Notes under the pieces: model-generated | Told to the model about the DNA's origin: nothing | The model's input: the letters and a program-made list of their open reading frames with translations, nothing else | The model's database searches: none | Translations under genes and position numbers: made by a program | NCBI RefSeq assembly: GCF_001514305.1 | Contig: NZ_KQ949076.1 | Location: forward strand, 540,140 to 604,139 | Length of the DNA stretch: 64,000 nucleotides | Reading direction: 5' to 3' | From: Streptomyces dysideae | GTDB taxonomy: Bacteria; Actinomycetota; Actinomycetes; Streptomycetales; Streptomycetaceae | Shown: positions 33,905 through 44,467 of the stretch, piece by piece | Layout of the letters: the number at the start of each line of letters is the position of its first letter | Position numbering within the stretch: the stretch's first letter is position 1

Positions 33905-36900
33905 ATGTCTTCGGGCTTCACAGTTGGGCGCCTTGTCACGTTCACAGGAGCGCCTGGAATCGGCCGCGTGGGGGCAGTCGACGGTGGTACGCTCCGCGTC
34001 GACTTCTTCGAGTCTGTCGCGGAGCCCGAAATTGAGTCACACACCGTCCCGGCTACCGCCTGCCAGCAGGTGCGGCTCAAGCCACAGACTCGAGTGTTTC
34101 GACACAACCCCAGCACCGGGGAGTGGCTAGCCGGGCGGATCACGAACCACGTTGGCGGTCAGTACTTCGTCCAATTCCCCAACGTGGAATACCACTTCCC
34201 CGTACCCGAGTGGGAACTCCGGGTTCGCTGGGACAAGCCGGTTAGGGACCCCCTCCAGGTCCTGGCGTCCGGAGGCAACGAATCTGGCTTCCTCTACAAC
34301 GCACGCATCCCGATGCTGCGCAACCTCGTGGCGCAGCGCGCCGTGAGCGCCAACACCCCCGCCCTCCTAGCGACAGCTGCTGAAATCTATCCGCACCAAG
34401 TCCGCGCCGCGCTGACCGTGCTCTCCGATCCCGTTCAGCGGTACCTCCTCGCTGACGAGGTCGGACTCGGCAAGACCATCCAGGCCGGCTACGTGATCCT
34501 GCAGACTCTGATCGACAACCCCCAGGCGCGTGTGGTCATCGTCGCCCCCGACTCCCTGCGCCGTCAGTGGCAAGCCGAACTGCGCACGAAATTCTTCACC
34601 GACGACTTCCCGACGCGCGTCAGGATCACGTCCCACGAGTCGCCTGAGAAGTGGAAGCAGTACGACGAGAGTGATCTCGTCGTGGTTGATGAGGCCCACC
34701 TGCTGGTCCAGGACCGTGACGACACGGATCCCACCTATCGCGCGCTGTGCGGCCTTGCACACTCTGCATCGAAGCTGCTGCTGTTGTCCGCCACGCCCGT
34801 CACGTCAAGCCACACCACGCACCTGGGGCTTCTGCACCTCCTCGATCCCGACGTGTACAAGTGGAGCGAGCGGGAGGCGTTCGAGCAGCGATACAACCAC
34901 CGGGCAGAGTTGGCCAATCACCTATACAGCCTCAGCGCAGATTTCCACGTGCTGCTGCCCTCCTCGATCGAGATGGTCAAAGGACTGCTGCCTCAAGAGG
35001 ACACCCGCTTCGACGACCTGGCAGCCCGAGTCCTCGAACTCCTCGACAGCGAAGGTAACCTTCGTGACGAGACCGACATGCAAGAACTCTCCGCGCGCGT
35101 CACAGAGCTTCGGGCGCACATCAGCGAGACGTACCGACTGCACCGCCGGGTCATCAGGCACCGCCGGGCAGGCGTACTGGGCGACGACGATGACTCGGCA
35201 CTGTTCCTGTACGAGGTACGTGGTCGGACTGAGCCGACACCGTTGGCAGTCGAATCGTACGATCCGGCCGCGGACAGCCTCGTGGAGTGGCAGACCCAGC
35301 TGTGGGGGTATCTCCTCGACGAGGGGCTTGAGGGCAGCCGCAGCGCCTACGCCCTTGCCCTGGCTGTGCTCGCCTCGCGTCTCGGCGGCACGTCTGCGGA
35401 CTACCTCGACGCACTCCGGTGGCGTGTCCGCCGGGACGAGGACGCCGCCCTTCGGGCTGGCTTGGGCCCTCGGGAGCAGCGCCACCTCACCGCCCCGCCA
35501 GTTGTGCCCCACGAGGCGAAGATCCTCGAAGGGCTAGAAGAGCAGATCACAGACGCCCACCATGTCACCGAGCTCAACGAACTCGTGGACGCCCTTCTCC
35601 CAGCCCTGCGTAAGGGACCACGCGTCATCGTCTTCTGCGGCCCCGGAGCCCTTGCCGCGAGGCTCACCGAACGACTGAGCGCGCGGTTCCCCAAGGTCGC
35701 GTTCCTCGAGCACACCCGGCGCACAGGTACTGAGAAATCCGAACTCGCCATCAGGAAATGGCGCGAGCACCCCGCGCAATCCGCCGTACTCATCGCTGAC
35801 GACACGGCGGAGGACGGCCTCAACCTCCAGGCTGCTAGCACGGTGATCCACGTACGCCTCCCATGGTCACCCAACCAGCTCGAGCAGCGTCTCGGCCGAA
35901 CCGATCGCTACGTCGAATCAAGCCAGCAGCGCCAGCCGCCGGCGCAGTTCGTACTCACGGACGCTGAAGGCCACTCGGGGGCATGGCTGTCCCTGCTCGT
36001 CAACGGCTACGGCATTTTCGCTGACTCGGTGTCCACGCTCCAGGACGCAATCGCACAGGGCCTCGCTGGCATTTGGGCTGAGGCGCTGGAGCATGGTCCG
36101 GAGGGCCTGACGGAGGCCGCCGATACCGTCCAGGCTCAACTCGCCGATGCTCGCGCTGAGATCGACCAGATGGACATGCTTGAGTCGATCTTCGACACTT
36201 CCCCCGAAGGGAACAGGTTCACCGAGCAGTTGGGGGAATTTGAAGCGAACTGGGGGCACGCTCGCGAAGCCATGTTGGGGTATACCGGCCGAGATGGCTC
36301 AAGCGGCATCCAGATCCGTCACAGTGAGCCCAGCACCCATCGAGACGCCTTCGAGATCACGCCGAAGACCCTCATCTCCCCGCACCTCTACGACCGCGAG
36401 AAGCTCACCGAGGAGATGGCCCGGGGAACGTTCAACAGGAACGCGGCACTCAAGGCCCCCGGCACACGGCTGTTCCGCATCGGTAACCCGCTCGTCGACA
36501 CGCTCGCCAACGTCGTCTGGTACGACGACCGCGGCCAGGCCACAGCGTTCTGGCGTGCCGACCCGAACCACAGGGGCGATCCGGAACCTTACTTCGGCTT
36601 CGACTACCTCGTCGAAGCCGACACCGCCCCGGCGCTGGAACTGGCCCTGAAGCTCCCACACGCTCAGAAGCGCACCCAAGTGGAAGCCGCTCTACGGCGC
36701 CAGGCTGACCAACTGCTTCCTCCCTTCACGCTGAAGGTATGGGTGCCGGCAGGCGACACCCAGGCACTCACCGACGAAGCCCTCCGAGCCTGGTTGGACG
36801 CGCCCTACAGCGCCACGGACCACAACTACAACTCCAAACGGATCCACGAACTGCTGAATCTCTTCGATGGGCCTACGGGATACGACGTCTCTGCACGGGC

Positions 36901-37180
36901 TGCCGAGCAGGTCGCCCGAGCCGAACTCGAGCGGGTGACCAACCTGGCTGACCGGTGCGCCCAGGCCCAGCAACAGGGCCGCGAACGCCTCACAGTCGCG
37001 CGAGCCCAGGCAGAGGCCCGGCAAGCAGCGGGTCGCCTCCTCGACGACGCCGAGAGCTACCTGCTTGATGTGGACGTCACCGCGACGTTGGTACAGGGGC
37101 TCAACCACCCCAAGGTTCGGCTTGTATCCGCGACGTGCGTGCTGAAGACGGGGCTTAGGAGGATCCGTCGTGGCGACTGA
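33905..37180 (+). CDS. dpdE: DpdE, SNF2-type helicase of the Dpd system
   Basis: The product is about 1091 aa. After an N-terminal beta-rich region it has a SWI2/SNF2-type superfamily 2 motor: Walker A LLADEVGLGKTIQAGY (about 178-193), DEAH box VVDEAHLL (about 262), LSATPVTSS, and the C-terminal lobe with NLQAASTVIHVRLPWSPNQL and LEQRLGRTDRY. It opens an operon in dpdE-F-G-H-I-J-K-D order. In Salmonella, dpdE is among the genes needed for the restriction-like phenotype against DNA lacking the 7-deazaguanine mark. The ATG at 33905 is chosen because the open frame upstream is not protein-like. It overlaps dpdF by 11 nt. Confidence 0.88.
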   Translation: MSSGFTVGRLVTFTGAPGIGRVGAVDGGTLRVDFFESVAEPEIESHTVPATACQQVRLKPQTRVFRHNPSTGEWLAGRITNHVGGQYFVQFPNVEYHFPVPEWELRVRWDKPVRDPLQVLASGGNESGFLYNARIPMLRNLVAQRAVSANTPALLATAAEIYPHQVRAALTVLSDPVQRYLLADEVGLGKTIQAGYVILQTLIDNPQARVVIVAPDSLRRQWQAELRTKFFTDDFPTRVRITSHESPEKWKQYDESDLVVVDEAHLLVQDRDDTDPTYRALCGLAHSASKLLLLSATPVTSSHTTHLGLLHLLDPDVYKWSEREAFEQRYNHRAELANHLYSLSADFHVLLPSSIEMVKGLLPQEDTRFDDLAARVLELLDSEGNLRDETDMQELSARVTELRAHISETYRLHRRVIRHRRAGVLGDDDDSALFLYEVRGRTEPTPLAVESYDPAADSLVEWQTQLWGYLLDEGLEGSRSAYALALAVLASRLGGTSADYLDALRWRVRRDEDAALRAGLGPREQRHLTAPPVVPHEAKILEGLEEQITDAHHVTELNELVDALLPALRKGPRVIVFCGPGALAARLTERLSARFPKVAFLEHTRRTGTEKSELAIRKWREHPAQSAVLIADDTAEDGLNLQAASTVIHVRLPWSPNQLEQRLGRTDRYVESSQQRQPPAQFVLTDAEGHSGAWLSLLVNGYGIFADSVSTLQDAIAQGLAGIWAEALEHGPEGLTEAADTVQAQLADARAEIDQMDMLESIFDTSPEGNRFTEQLGEFEANWGHAREAMLGYTGRDGSSGIQIRHSEPSTHRDAFEITPKTLISPHLYDREKLTEEMARGTFNRNAALKAPGTRLFRIGNPLVDTLANVVWYDDRGQATAFWRADPNHRGDPEPYFGFDYLVEADTAPALELALKLPHAQKRTQVEAALRRQADQLLPPFTLKVWVPAGDTQALTDEALRAWLDAPYSATDHNYNSKRIHELLNLFDGPTGYDVSARAAEQVARAELERVTNLADRCAQAQQQGRERLTVARAQAEARQAAGRLLDDAESYLLDVDVTATLVQGLNHPKVRLVSATCVLKTGLRRIRRGD

Positions 37181-39761
37181 TAACTGGACTGGGGCGGCCT
37201 CCCTGTTCAAGGACCTGTCGAGACTGCCCGAACTCCCGGACGCCCGCGGAACGCTGCGTAGGCTCCGCGACGCCCTGATGAGTAAGTCCGCCGGGTGGCG
37301 AGACATTGCTTCACTTACTCGACAGATACTCCTCGAAGCTCAGGCACGCGGGAACACCACGGGTTTGACGGTGCCGCTCGATCCACAGCTTCCCACCCGC
37401 GACCAGTGGGAGGAGATTGGATGCCAGACCGGGTTGACTTATGGCGGCTCGTATCTGTGGGTGACCGCGAAGCCATGGCACCCGCCTGTCCGCGATGACG
37501 TGTCCCGCAGTGCAGCCGAGGAGGATCTCCGCCAAGTCCATCTCGGGGAGGATTCACCCAACCGCCGGAAGTTGGAGTCGTACCCAGCCGACCCGTTCTT
37601 CAAGGCCGCCCTCGGTGACGGTTACGACCACTACGTGTCGGTCGGGCAACGGCAGGCAGCCAGGGCCGTGGCGCTCGCCGAACCGGGGAGCACCACCATC
37701 ATCTGTCTCCCGACAGGACACGGAAAGACCGCGGTGGCCATGGCGCCGGCACTCTTGGCGAGCGTGAGCAACGGCGTGTCCGTGGTCGTCGTGCCCACCA
37801 GTGTCCTCGCAGCGGACTTGGAGCGGCGCACCAGCGAGATCATCGAACGGCAAGGACAACACAGCCCCACCCGCCGCTACGCCTACACAAGCGGGCTGTC
37901 CGCAGAAGAAAAACGGCAGATGAGGGAAGACATCGCTGCGGGGCGTCAGCGACTGGTATTCACCTCACCTGAGTCCCTTGTGGGAAGCCTGAAGAAGCCA
38001 TTGGAGACCGCCGCTGAGGCTGGCTTCTTTCAGTACTTCGTGATCGACGAAGCACACCTCGTCGAGCAGTGGGGAAACAGTTTCCGCACCGAGTTCCAGA
38101 CGATGTCGAGTCACCGTCGCACCTGGCTCAGCAAGGCCAAGAAGGCCCCGCAGGGACGGGAGCCCATCACTGTGGCGATGAGTGCGACGCTCACCGCGCA
38201 GCAGGTAGAAACGCTTGACACGCTGTTTGCCTCCCCTCAGAAGGCAAGAATCGTGTGGGCTGCGCAACTCCGCCATGAGCCGAGTTACTACGTCAATGCT
38301 TGCGGAAGCGAGAAGGAACGACAGGATGCAGTCCTCGACGCCGCCTCGTACCTGCCAAAGCCGATGATCGTCTACACGACGAAGGTCGAACATGCGGAAG
38401 AATGGGCTGAGCGCCTGCGAAATCATGGTTTTAACCGAGTAACTCACGTAACGGGTGATTCCACCGACAGCGAGCGTCGTGATGCGTTGGAAGGGTGGAG
38501 CGGCAAGACCACAGAGGGCAAGACCAACACGCGATACGACATCGTGGTGGGCACTGCAGCGTTCGGTCTCGGTGTCGACCTCGACGATGTCAAGACGATT
38601 GTGCACGCCTGCCTGCCCGAAACCGTGGACCGCTACTACCAGGAGATAGGGCGGGCAGGTCGTGACGGCAGCCCCTCAGTCGCCTTTCTGGCAACCACGT
38701 ACCAGGATGAAGAGATCGCCGACTACATGAGCAATGAGGTGATCATCGGGGCACCGCGTGCCTGGCAACGGTGGGAAGCCATGTTTCACGACAAGACCAC
38801 CGTTCAAAACCTCCATAGGGTCAGCCTCGACTCTTTCCCACCGGACATGAACGAGGGCTTCCACCGCAATCGTGCATGGAACATCCGGATCCTCAACCTG
38901 ATGATGAGAGCCGGCCTCGTGGCTGTCCACCCGCCGCAGCCGCCAACAAGAGGCGAGGGCGAATCAGATGTCTTTTGGAAGGCACGCCTTGACCAATTCT
39001 ACTCAACAGCCAATGACTACGCGGACGTAGAGCTACTCGGCTCTGACTCCCGGATCAAAGAGCACTTCTACGCCCGATTCGAAGCGGAGCGCGCAAAACT
39101 GCTCCAAGATCGGACAGCATCACTGCGAGAACTCAAAGCCGCTCTGGTGGGGAACCGCTGCATCGGCGAGGTACTTGGGGCGTACTACCGCGTCCCCGAC
39201 GGGACAGGTGAACGCCGCACGGGCATCACCTGCCGAGGCTGCCCTCACTGCAGGGCAACCGCAGAACCAATGTCCAGCGGCTTCTACCGGCTGGCCGGCG
39301 AGCCCCGTCCCCTGCTGCCAACGCCTGAGGAGCAAGGACGTCTGCCTCTGAAGCAGTACTTCGGAGACCGACGATGCCTGAGCCTTTGGTGGCAGGACGC
39401 CGGCGACCAGGTCCTCGCGGCCCGTCTAGTGGAAAGCCTTGTCCGCCGCGGAATCGCCGTGGTCGGAGGCCCTGGAATCGATGCCCGCATGAGAAGTCAA
39501 CTACAGGCCACGGCGCGGACCCGTACCGTAATCGTTGACGACGACGGCGCCCTCCTCGCGGACTGGCATGGTCCAGTCATTTGGATGTCGGATGCCGGTG
39601 CAGTATCTCCTGGACCGGAGATCGCGACTCGCTTCGCGTGGGATGCACCGACCTACCTCATCCACCCACGGACCCTGGACCACCCGGAGCGTCAAGGTAC
39701 GCCACTCATCGACATCCATTCGGCGAACCTGTCGATCCGCCGCGCTTTGGAGGAACTCTGA
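37170..39761 (+). CDS. dpdF: DpdF, RecQ-like DEAD/DEAH helicase
   Basis: The 863-aa product is a RecQ-like helicase: Walker A CLPTGHGKTAVAMAPAL (about 180), DEAH box VIDEAHLVEQWG (about 292), MSATLTAQQ, a GLGVDLDDVKTIVH segment and motif VI QEIGRAGRDGSP (about 494). A cysteine cluster near residue 688 (CRGCPHC) may bind zinc. The GTG at 37170 has a textbook TAGGAGGAT site inside the end of dpdE. It shares one base with dpdG (TGATG). Its precise role in Dpd restriction is unassigned. Confidence 0.88.
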   Translation: MATDNWTGAASLFKDLSRLPELPDARGTLRRLRDALMSKSAGWRDIASLTRQILLEAQARGNTTGLTVPLDPQLPTRDQWEEIGCQTGLTYGGSYLWVTAKPWHPPVRDDVSRSAAEEDLRQVHLGEDSPNRRKLESYPADPFFKAALGDGYDHYVSVGQRQAARAVALAEPGSTTIICLPTGHGKTAVAMAPALLASVSNGVSVVVVPTSVLAADLERRTSEIIERQGQHSPTRRYAYTSGLSAEEKRQMREDIAAGRQRLVFTSPESLVGSLKKPLETAAEAGFFQYFVIDEAHLVEQWGNSFRTEFQTMSSHRRTWLSKAKKAPQGREPITVAMSATLTAQQVETLDTLFASPQKARIVWAAQLRHEPSYYVNACGSEKERQDAVLDAASYLPKPMIVYTTKVEHAEEWAERLRNHGFNRVTHVTGDSTDSERRDALEGWSGKTTEGKTNTRYDIVVGTAAFGLGVDLDDVKTIVHACLPETVDRYYQEIGRAGRDGSPSVAFLATTYQDEEIADYMSNEVIIGAPRAWQRWEAMFHDKTTVQNLHRVSLDSFPPDMNEGFHRNRAWNIRILNLMMRAGLVAVHPPQPPTRGEGESDVFWKARLDQFYSTANDYADVELLGSDSRIKEHFYARFEAERAKLLQDRTASLRELKAALVGNRCIGEVLGAYYRVPDGTGERRTGITCRGCPHCRATAEPMSSGFYRLAGEPRPLLPTPEEQGRLPLKQYFGDRRCLSLWWQDAGDQVLAARLVESLVRRGIAVVGGPGIDARMRSQLQATARTRTVIVDDDGALLADWHGPVIWMSDAGAVSPGPEIATRFAWDAPTYLIHPRTLDHPERQGTPLIDIHSANLSIRRALEEL

Positions 39762-40693
39762 TGACTCTCCTGAACGTAGACGCTGCCATTCCGTCTCAGA
39801 CCTGGGCGCTGGTGCGTCTCCTCACGTACTTGGGGAAGAGCATCAGCTTGGAGGACGCACGGGCCTTGCTGAGTCCTCCGCCCTTGCGGGCCGAGGATAC
39901 GACAACCAGACCCCCATTTGACTGTGCGGTCAGCTCCCTCCTGACCCTCGGCTTGGTACAGGTCGACGATGAGCGGAAGGAGTTGTCGCTGGCCGGCCGG
40001 GCCACAACTCTGACCAGCAGCGACGATGTGGAGACCTACACCGCCCTCCTCCGTCACGCAGTCCTCGAAGCGGACCGCAACAGCGAACTCGGGGCGGACA
40101 ACGACGCGGCGGGGCCCCGTGACCTGACACGTGCGCTTGCCTGGTTTCTCGTGCACGACCCGATGGAGCGTCCCGTCGATTGGGTCGCCGCACAGCACTT
40201 GCTCGACGAGAAGGACGGAAAGGACCGCGGCTTGCTCAGGCCGGAAGTGCTTCCCCTCTTCGCCAACGCAACACGTTGGACGCGCTTCAACTACTGGGCC
40301 CCCGCCCTTGGTCTCGCCGCCGCCCCGCTCTTTCGTACAGAGGGCAGCGGCCCGCTCGTCCCCGACTGCACTGTGGCCGTAAAGCAGACAGTCGCCGAAT
40401 TGTGGCGAGAGGAGCAACGCATCAACGCTGTCGAGGCATTGCAGGTGCTGCGAGAGCACCTACCTGTACTGCCTGGTGGCGCGCACTCGCTCGCGCTCGG
40501 CATCCCCAGCCCAGGCGAGAACGTGGCTGGGGCCGCGCTGTCCTTCGCTCTGCTGCGCGGTCACGAGGAGAAGTGGCTCCGGTTGGAGCACGACGACGAC
40601 GCGCGGCACATCCTTCACGTGTACGACCCAGACCGCCCGGCCAGCCCGCGCACCGTCAGCGACATCACCATCCTGGAGGCCACCAATGGCTGA
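39761..40693 (+). CDS. dpdG: DpdG
   Basis: The 310-aa product is assigned as DpdG from its position between the dpdF helicase and the dpdH ATPase and its size. The N-terminus resembles a winged-helix region (TWALVRLLTYLGKSISLEDA ... LLTLGLVQVDDERKELSL). No catalytic motif is visible. In Salmonella, dpdG is needed for the restriction-like phenotype. It overlaps dpdF by one base and dpdH by 8 nt. The assignment relies mainly on synteny. Confidence 0.75.
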   Translation: MTLLNVDAAIPSQTWALVRLLTYLGKSISLEDARALLSPPPLRAEDTTTRPPFDCAVSSLLTLGLVQVDDERKELSLAGRATTLTSSDDVETYTALLRHAVLEADRNSELGADNDAAGPRDLTRALAWFLVHDPMERPVDWVAAQHLLDEKDGKDRGLLRPEVLPLFANATRWTRFNYWAPALGLAAAPLFRTEGSGPLVPDCTVAVKQTVAELWREEQRINAVEALQVLREHLPVLPGGAHSLALGIPSPGENVAGAALSFALLRGHEEKWLRLEHDDDARHILHVYDPDRPASPRTVSDITILEATNG

Positions 40694-43600
40694 CTTCCGC
40701 GGAATGCTCTGCTGGGATCCGCCAGTGGCAGCCTCCACGATCAACACCGAGGCAGTCAGCCCGTCGAGAGCAGTCTTCCTGGCCACTCACGCACCGTTGA
40801 GAATCAAGCGGGCCCGGATCATCGACGACAAGAAGTTGATCCTCGAAGGCAACCCGATCAGCGAGGAGGCCGTCTACGAAGATTTCCTGGCGCTCCGACC
40901 GGACAGCGGCACCCTTCTCATGCCTGTCGTCGGTGACTCCGGTTCGGGCAAGTCGCATCTCGTGCGATGGGTGCGAGAGCGACTCACCGGGGCGGATGAG
41001 GGGGCCGACGGGCGGGAGGTCATCTACCTCGAGAAGTCCAAGACTAGTCTCAAGGCTGTCGTCAGTACTCTCATCGCAAAGGCGGAGAGCAGCGAACTGG
41101 CGCAGCTCAAAGAGGACATCAACAGGTTCACCGAGGACATCGATGAGGAATCGCTGGCACGGCGGATCCTCAACGAGTTGAGCGAGGCTCTGGAGGCCAC
41201 CCCTCCGAGCGCGGAGTCGCGCCCCTTGGCCCGGATGCTGGTCGGCCCCGGCAAACTGGCCGCGGTACTTCTCGACCCCCACGTCCGTGCGGAACTCCTG
41301 GCGCCAGGCCAATTCGTACCCGAACTCGCCCGCCAACTCATCCACAACCGTCAGGCCGGGCAGGCAGACCGCGCCGAGGGTTTCGCGGTCAGTGACCTCC
41401 CGCTCGATATCCGCGACATCAAGTCCGCGTCGGGCATGGCACAGCGGTTGCTCGGCACGATCAGCACCCGAGGTGACCTTCAGGCCATCGCGGTGGACCT
41501 GCTCAACAGTCACCTGGAACCCGCTATCAAGAGCGCCGCTAATCTCGGAGCGGGCCGGCTCCTGGATGCCATGACGCAGGTACGAGAGGAGTACCACCGG
41601 CAGGGCAAAGAGATCATCCTGTTGATCGAAGACTTCGCCCTGATCCAAGGCGTCCAGAGGGACCTGCTCGACGCCGTGGTGGAAGCGGCCAACCGCGAGG
41701 GCAGGACGGCCCTCGCCCCGATCCGCACCCTCATGGCCGTGACCACAGGATATTTCCAGTCCCTGCCTGAGACGGCGTTGACTCGCCTCCAGGCGGGCAC
41801 CGGCTACGTTTATCACCTGGATGTTCCCTTCGGTCCGGAGGAGACGGGGCGCACAGAGATCGCCTCGTTCGTGGGCCGCTATCTCAACGCAGGACGTGTC
41901 GGCCGCCAAGCGCTGGAGCGCGCCAACGACGAGATCCCCAACAAATGCACGTCCTGCCCTCTGAAGTCGGAGTGCCACGAAGCCTTCGGCGCGACCTCCA
42001 ACGGTTACGGCCTCTACCCATTCAACGAGTCAGCTCTCGTCAGGGCCGTTCACTCAACAGCCCCTCAGGACAAGCCGTGGTCCTTCAACCCGCGCACCGT
42101 GCTGGGGAGCGTCGTACGTCCGCTCCTCATTGAATACTCCAGCGCCATTCAGCAAGGAGAGTTCCCTGGACGAGACTTCCGGGAGCGGTACCGGCCGACC
42201 AAGATCGATAAGCTTCTCAGCCGCGAGGTGCGCAGCTTCGTAGACGAGAACGATCCCGATCCGGCTTCCGTGGAACGGCGCAACCTTGTGCTCGAGTTCT
42301 GGGGAGACGCCCCCGAGCACGCCAACGGCATCCATCCCACTATTCTCGAAGCCTTCTCCCTGGAGCCACTGGCCGGCGAAGGCCAGCACGACCGCCCGTC
42401 TGCTTCCGCTTCCCCCACAAAGGAGACAAGCACCAGCACGTCGGGGCCCGAAACGAAGGCTGCAACCGACGAGAGCGATCTCCCGAGAGAAGTCCAGCGA
42501 ATGCTGGAGACGGTGGACGAGTGGCTCACCCGTGAAGGCGGGCTGGACACGACCACCGCCAACCGAATCCGAAGTGTCGTGTCGACCGCGGTGGTGCAGA
42601 GATATCTGTGGAACTCACCGCTGATGCGAGAGCAAGCCCTTGGCGACATCAGAAAGGCAGCCTGGCCTCCCAAAGCGACAGTCGTGTCCATCGAGGGTGC
42701 AAAGGAGAACCTGCCCGGAGTCGAGAATGCACCCGTATCCTTCTCCCGCCTTCCCAAGGACAGTTGGTTCTTCGACAGCCTCCTGAAGGCTGAGCGGAAC
42801 CTGCCGGCACGAGCCGAGGACATCCGCAGGCTGGCCACGCTGGCAGATAAGCACAGGGCCGACCTCACGGCACGGCTCGAGCGGCACATGGAGATCAGCG
42901 ACGACCATCTGGTCGCCGGCTTCCGGGCATCACTGCTCGGAGCGGCTCTCGCGGGCAAAGCATGGCCCGGGATGCCCACCCCGATGCTCATCGCCGCCGT
43001 CCTGGACGACGGGCAGGAGTGGTGCCGCGAGGACACGTCCATTCGCAGTACCAGATGGATGGACGTGTTCGGAATGCATCTGAACACACGCCCGGAACTC
43101 GTGAAGCAACTGCGCTACGCCGTCGGCATCGCACAGGGCATCGGTGCTGTGAACATGGTCGACGCCGCGCGCATTCTCCCTCTGCTCGAGGAAGCAACGT
43201 CCACATGGAGTTGGGATCCCGAGACGCTGCAGATCCCGAAGTGGGTACGGCCGGCGGTCACCGGTTTCGCATCTTGGCCAGCCATGATTGACGACCAGAT
43301 CAGCCGGCACGAAGGGCTGCTCGACTCGATCCGGAGCCGCCAACCGCGCGGCACCACCGGTATCCAGACCATGGCTGCCATCCGCGACGCAGTCAGCGCC
43401 GCACGCGACGTCGGACTGCCCCTGACAGCCGAGCAGGCACGCCAATTCGAAGCTCTCCTTCAGGCATGCCATGACGCCGATTGGAAGGCTGTGTCCGCAC
43501 TCGAGGACGACTTGGCCAAGGCGAGCGACGAAAGCCGTGATCCTGCCGCTCGTCAAGATGCACGCGTTGCTGCAGCGGTCAAAGATCGCGGCACTTCGCT

Positions 43601-43784
43601 CAAGGCCATTCAGCAACTCCTCGTCACCTGTGATGCCTGGCTGGACGCTGCTCTCACCAGCGCCGAGTCACGTTCCAGTGGCTCCGCAGGCGACAGTGCC
43701 GCAGAGGACGTCGGGCAGATTTGTACGGAGTGGCAGGCACTCACAGCTGTCGCGGCCGACGAGGACAACGGGGAGGACTCGTGA
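40686..43784 (+). CDS. dpdH: DpdH, large P-loop ATPase
   Basis: The 1032-aa product has a P-loop near residue 82 (VVGDSGSGKSHLVRWV) and a Walker B-like LLIEDFALIQG. A cysteine group follows around 420 (CTSCPLKSEC), and a long helical C-terminal half precedes an acidic end. It resembles ORC/STAND-like ATPases that load or regulate nucleases, but no nuclease motif is seen. Identity as DpdH follows from size, ATPase domain and gene order. It ends in a GTGA overlap with dpdI. Confidence 0.82.
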   Translation: MADFRGMLCWDPPVAASTINTEAVSPSRAVFLATHAPLRIKRARIIDDKKLILEGNPISEEAVYEDFLALRPDSGTLLMPVVGDSGSGKSHLVRWVRERLTGADEGADGREVIYLEKSKTSLKAVVSTLIAKAESSELAQLKEDINRFTEDIDEESLARRILNELSEALEATPPSAESRPLARMLVGPGKLAAVLLDPHVRAELLAPGQFVPELARQLIHNRQAGQADRAEGFAVSDLPLDIRDIKSASGMAQRLLGTISTRGDLQAIAVDLLNSHLEPAIKSAANLGAGRLLDAMTQVREEYHRQGKEIILLIEDFALIQGVQRDLLDAVVEAANREGRTALAPIRTLMAVTTGYFQSLPETALTRLQAGTGYVYHLDVPFGPEETGRTEIASFVGRYLNAGRVGRQALERANDEIPNKCTSCPLKSECHEAFGATSNGYGLYPFNESALVRAVHSTAPQDKPWSFNPRTVLGSVVRPLLIEYSSAIQQGEFPGRDFRERYRPTKIDKLLSREVRSFVDENDPDPASVERRNLVLEFWGDAPEHANGIHPTILEAFSLEPLAGEGQHDRPSASASPTKETSTSTSGPETKAATDESDLPREVQRMLETVDEWLTREGGLDTTTANRIRSVVSTAVVQRYLWNSPLMREQALGDIRKAAWPPKATVVSIEGAKENLPGVENAPVSFSRLPKDSWFFDSLLKAERNLPARAEDIRRLATLADKHRADLTARLERHMEISDDHLVAGFRASLLGAALAGKAWPGMPTPMLIAAVLDDGQEWCREDTSIRSTRWMDVFGMHLNTRPELVKQLRYAVGIAQGIGAVNMVDAARILPLLEEATSTWSWDPETLQIPKWVRPAVTGFASWPAMIDDQISRHEGLLDSIRSRQPRGTTGIQTMAAIRDAVSAARDVGLPLTAEQARQFEALLQACHDADWKAVSALEDDLAKASDESRDPAARQDARVAAAVKDRGTSLKAIQQLLVTCDAWLDAALTSAESRSSGSAGDSAAEDVGQICTEWQALTAVAADEDNGEDS

Positions 43785-44467
43785 CCATCTTGTCCGTATA
43801 CGACAAGGCCGTGCAGCTGCAAAACAGGGCCCGCCAGATCGCCGCCGGAGCCGTCGGCGAGAAGGAGGCAACCCGGGTCCTGAGCCGCACTAAGGAACTC
43901 CGCGCGGCGCTGGCGGAACTCAGAAACCAGGTTGAGCTGAGTCACGCCCTTGCTGGCCTGGGAGCAGCCGCCAAGCCCGACCTGGCCGGCATCGACGCCG
44001 CTCGCACAGCGTTCGATCGCAAGGCCCGCAACGGGCTGCCCAGCGACACAGTTTTCAACACGGCCAGGAGGAAAGTTCAAGAGTTCACGGACAGGCTCAA
44101 GGGCGACAACAGCGAGGCCTGGTCTTCCTGGGCCACAGCAAGGATCGCTGGCCTTCCGCTGGCCCGTATCCCCATGCTCTCGGCTGACGAGCGTGAGGCA
44201 GCACGCGGACGGGAGAAGGAACTCCGGCAGGCGGCAGCTGCCAAGAACCTGTCCAAGGCAGGCATCACTCTCTTCACCGGCACGTACGCCATCCTCGCCG
44301 AGGCTCTGCACGACAAGAGCGATCCCCCCAAAGAACTGCTGGACCTCCTGGACCGGTTGGAGAAGCGACCCAGCCCGACTCTCCGTGACATCACGGACGC
44401 CGACATAGCACTGCTGCGTCAGTTCGACATGGACCTTCACATCACCCTGCAGAGGACGGGAGCGTGA
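43781..44467 (+). CDS. dpdI: DpdI, helical protein
   Basis: The 228-aa product is almost entirely helical and coiled-coil-like (EATRVLSRTKELRAALAEL). There is no enzymatic motif, signal or membrane segment. The GTG at 43781 follows GGGGAGGA and overlaps the dpdH stop; it overlaps dpdJ by GTGA. In Salmonella, dpdI is required for restriction. A structural or adaptor subunit is a reasonable inference. Confidence 0.72.
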   Translation: MTILSVYDKAVQLQNRARQIAAGAVGEKEATRVLSRTKELRAALAELRNQVELSHALAGLGAAAKPDLAGIDAARTAFDRKARNGLPSDTVFNTARRKVQEFTDRLKGDNSEAWSSWATARIAGLPLARIPMLSADEREAARGREKELRQAAAAKNLSKAGITLFTGTYAILAEALHDKSDPPKELLDLLDRLEKRPSPTLRDITDADIALLRQFDMDLHITLQRTGA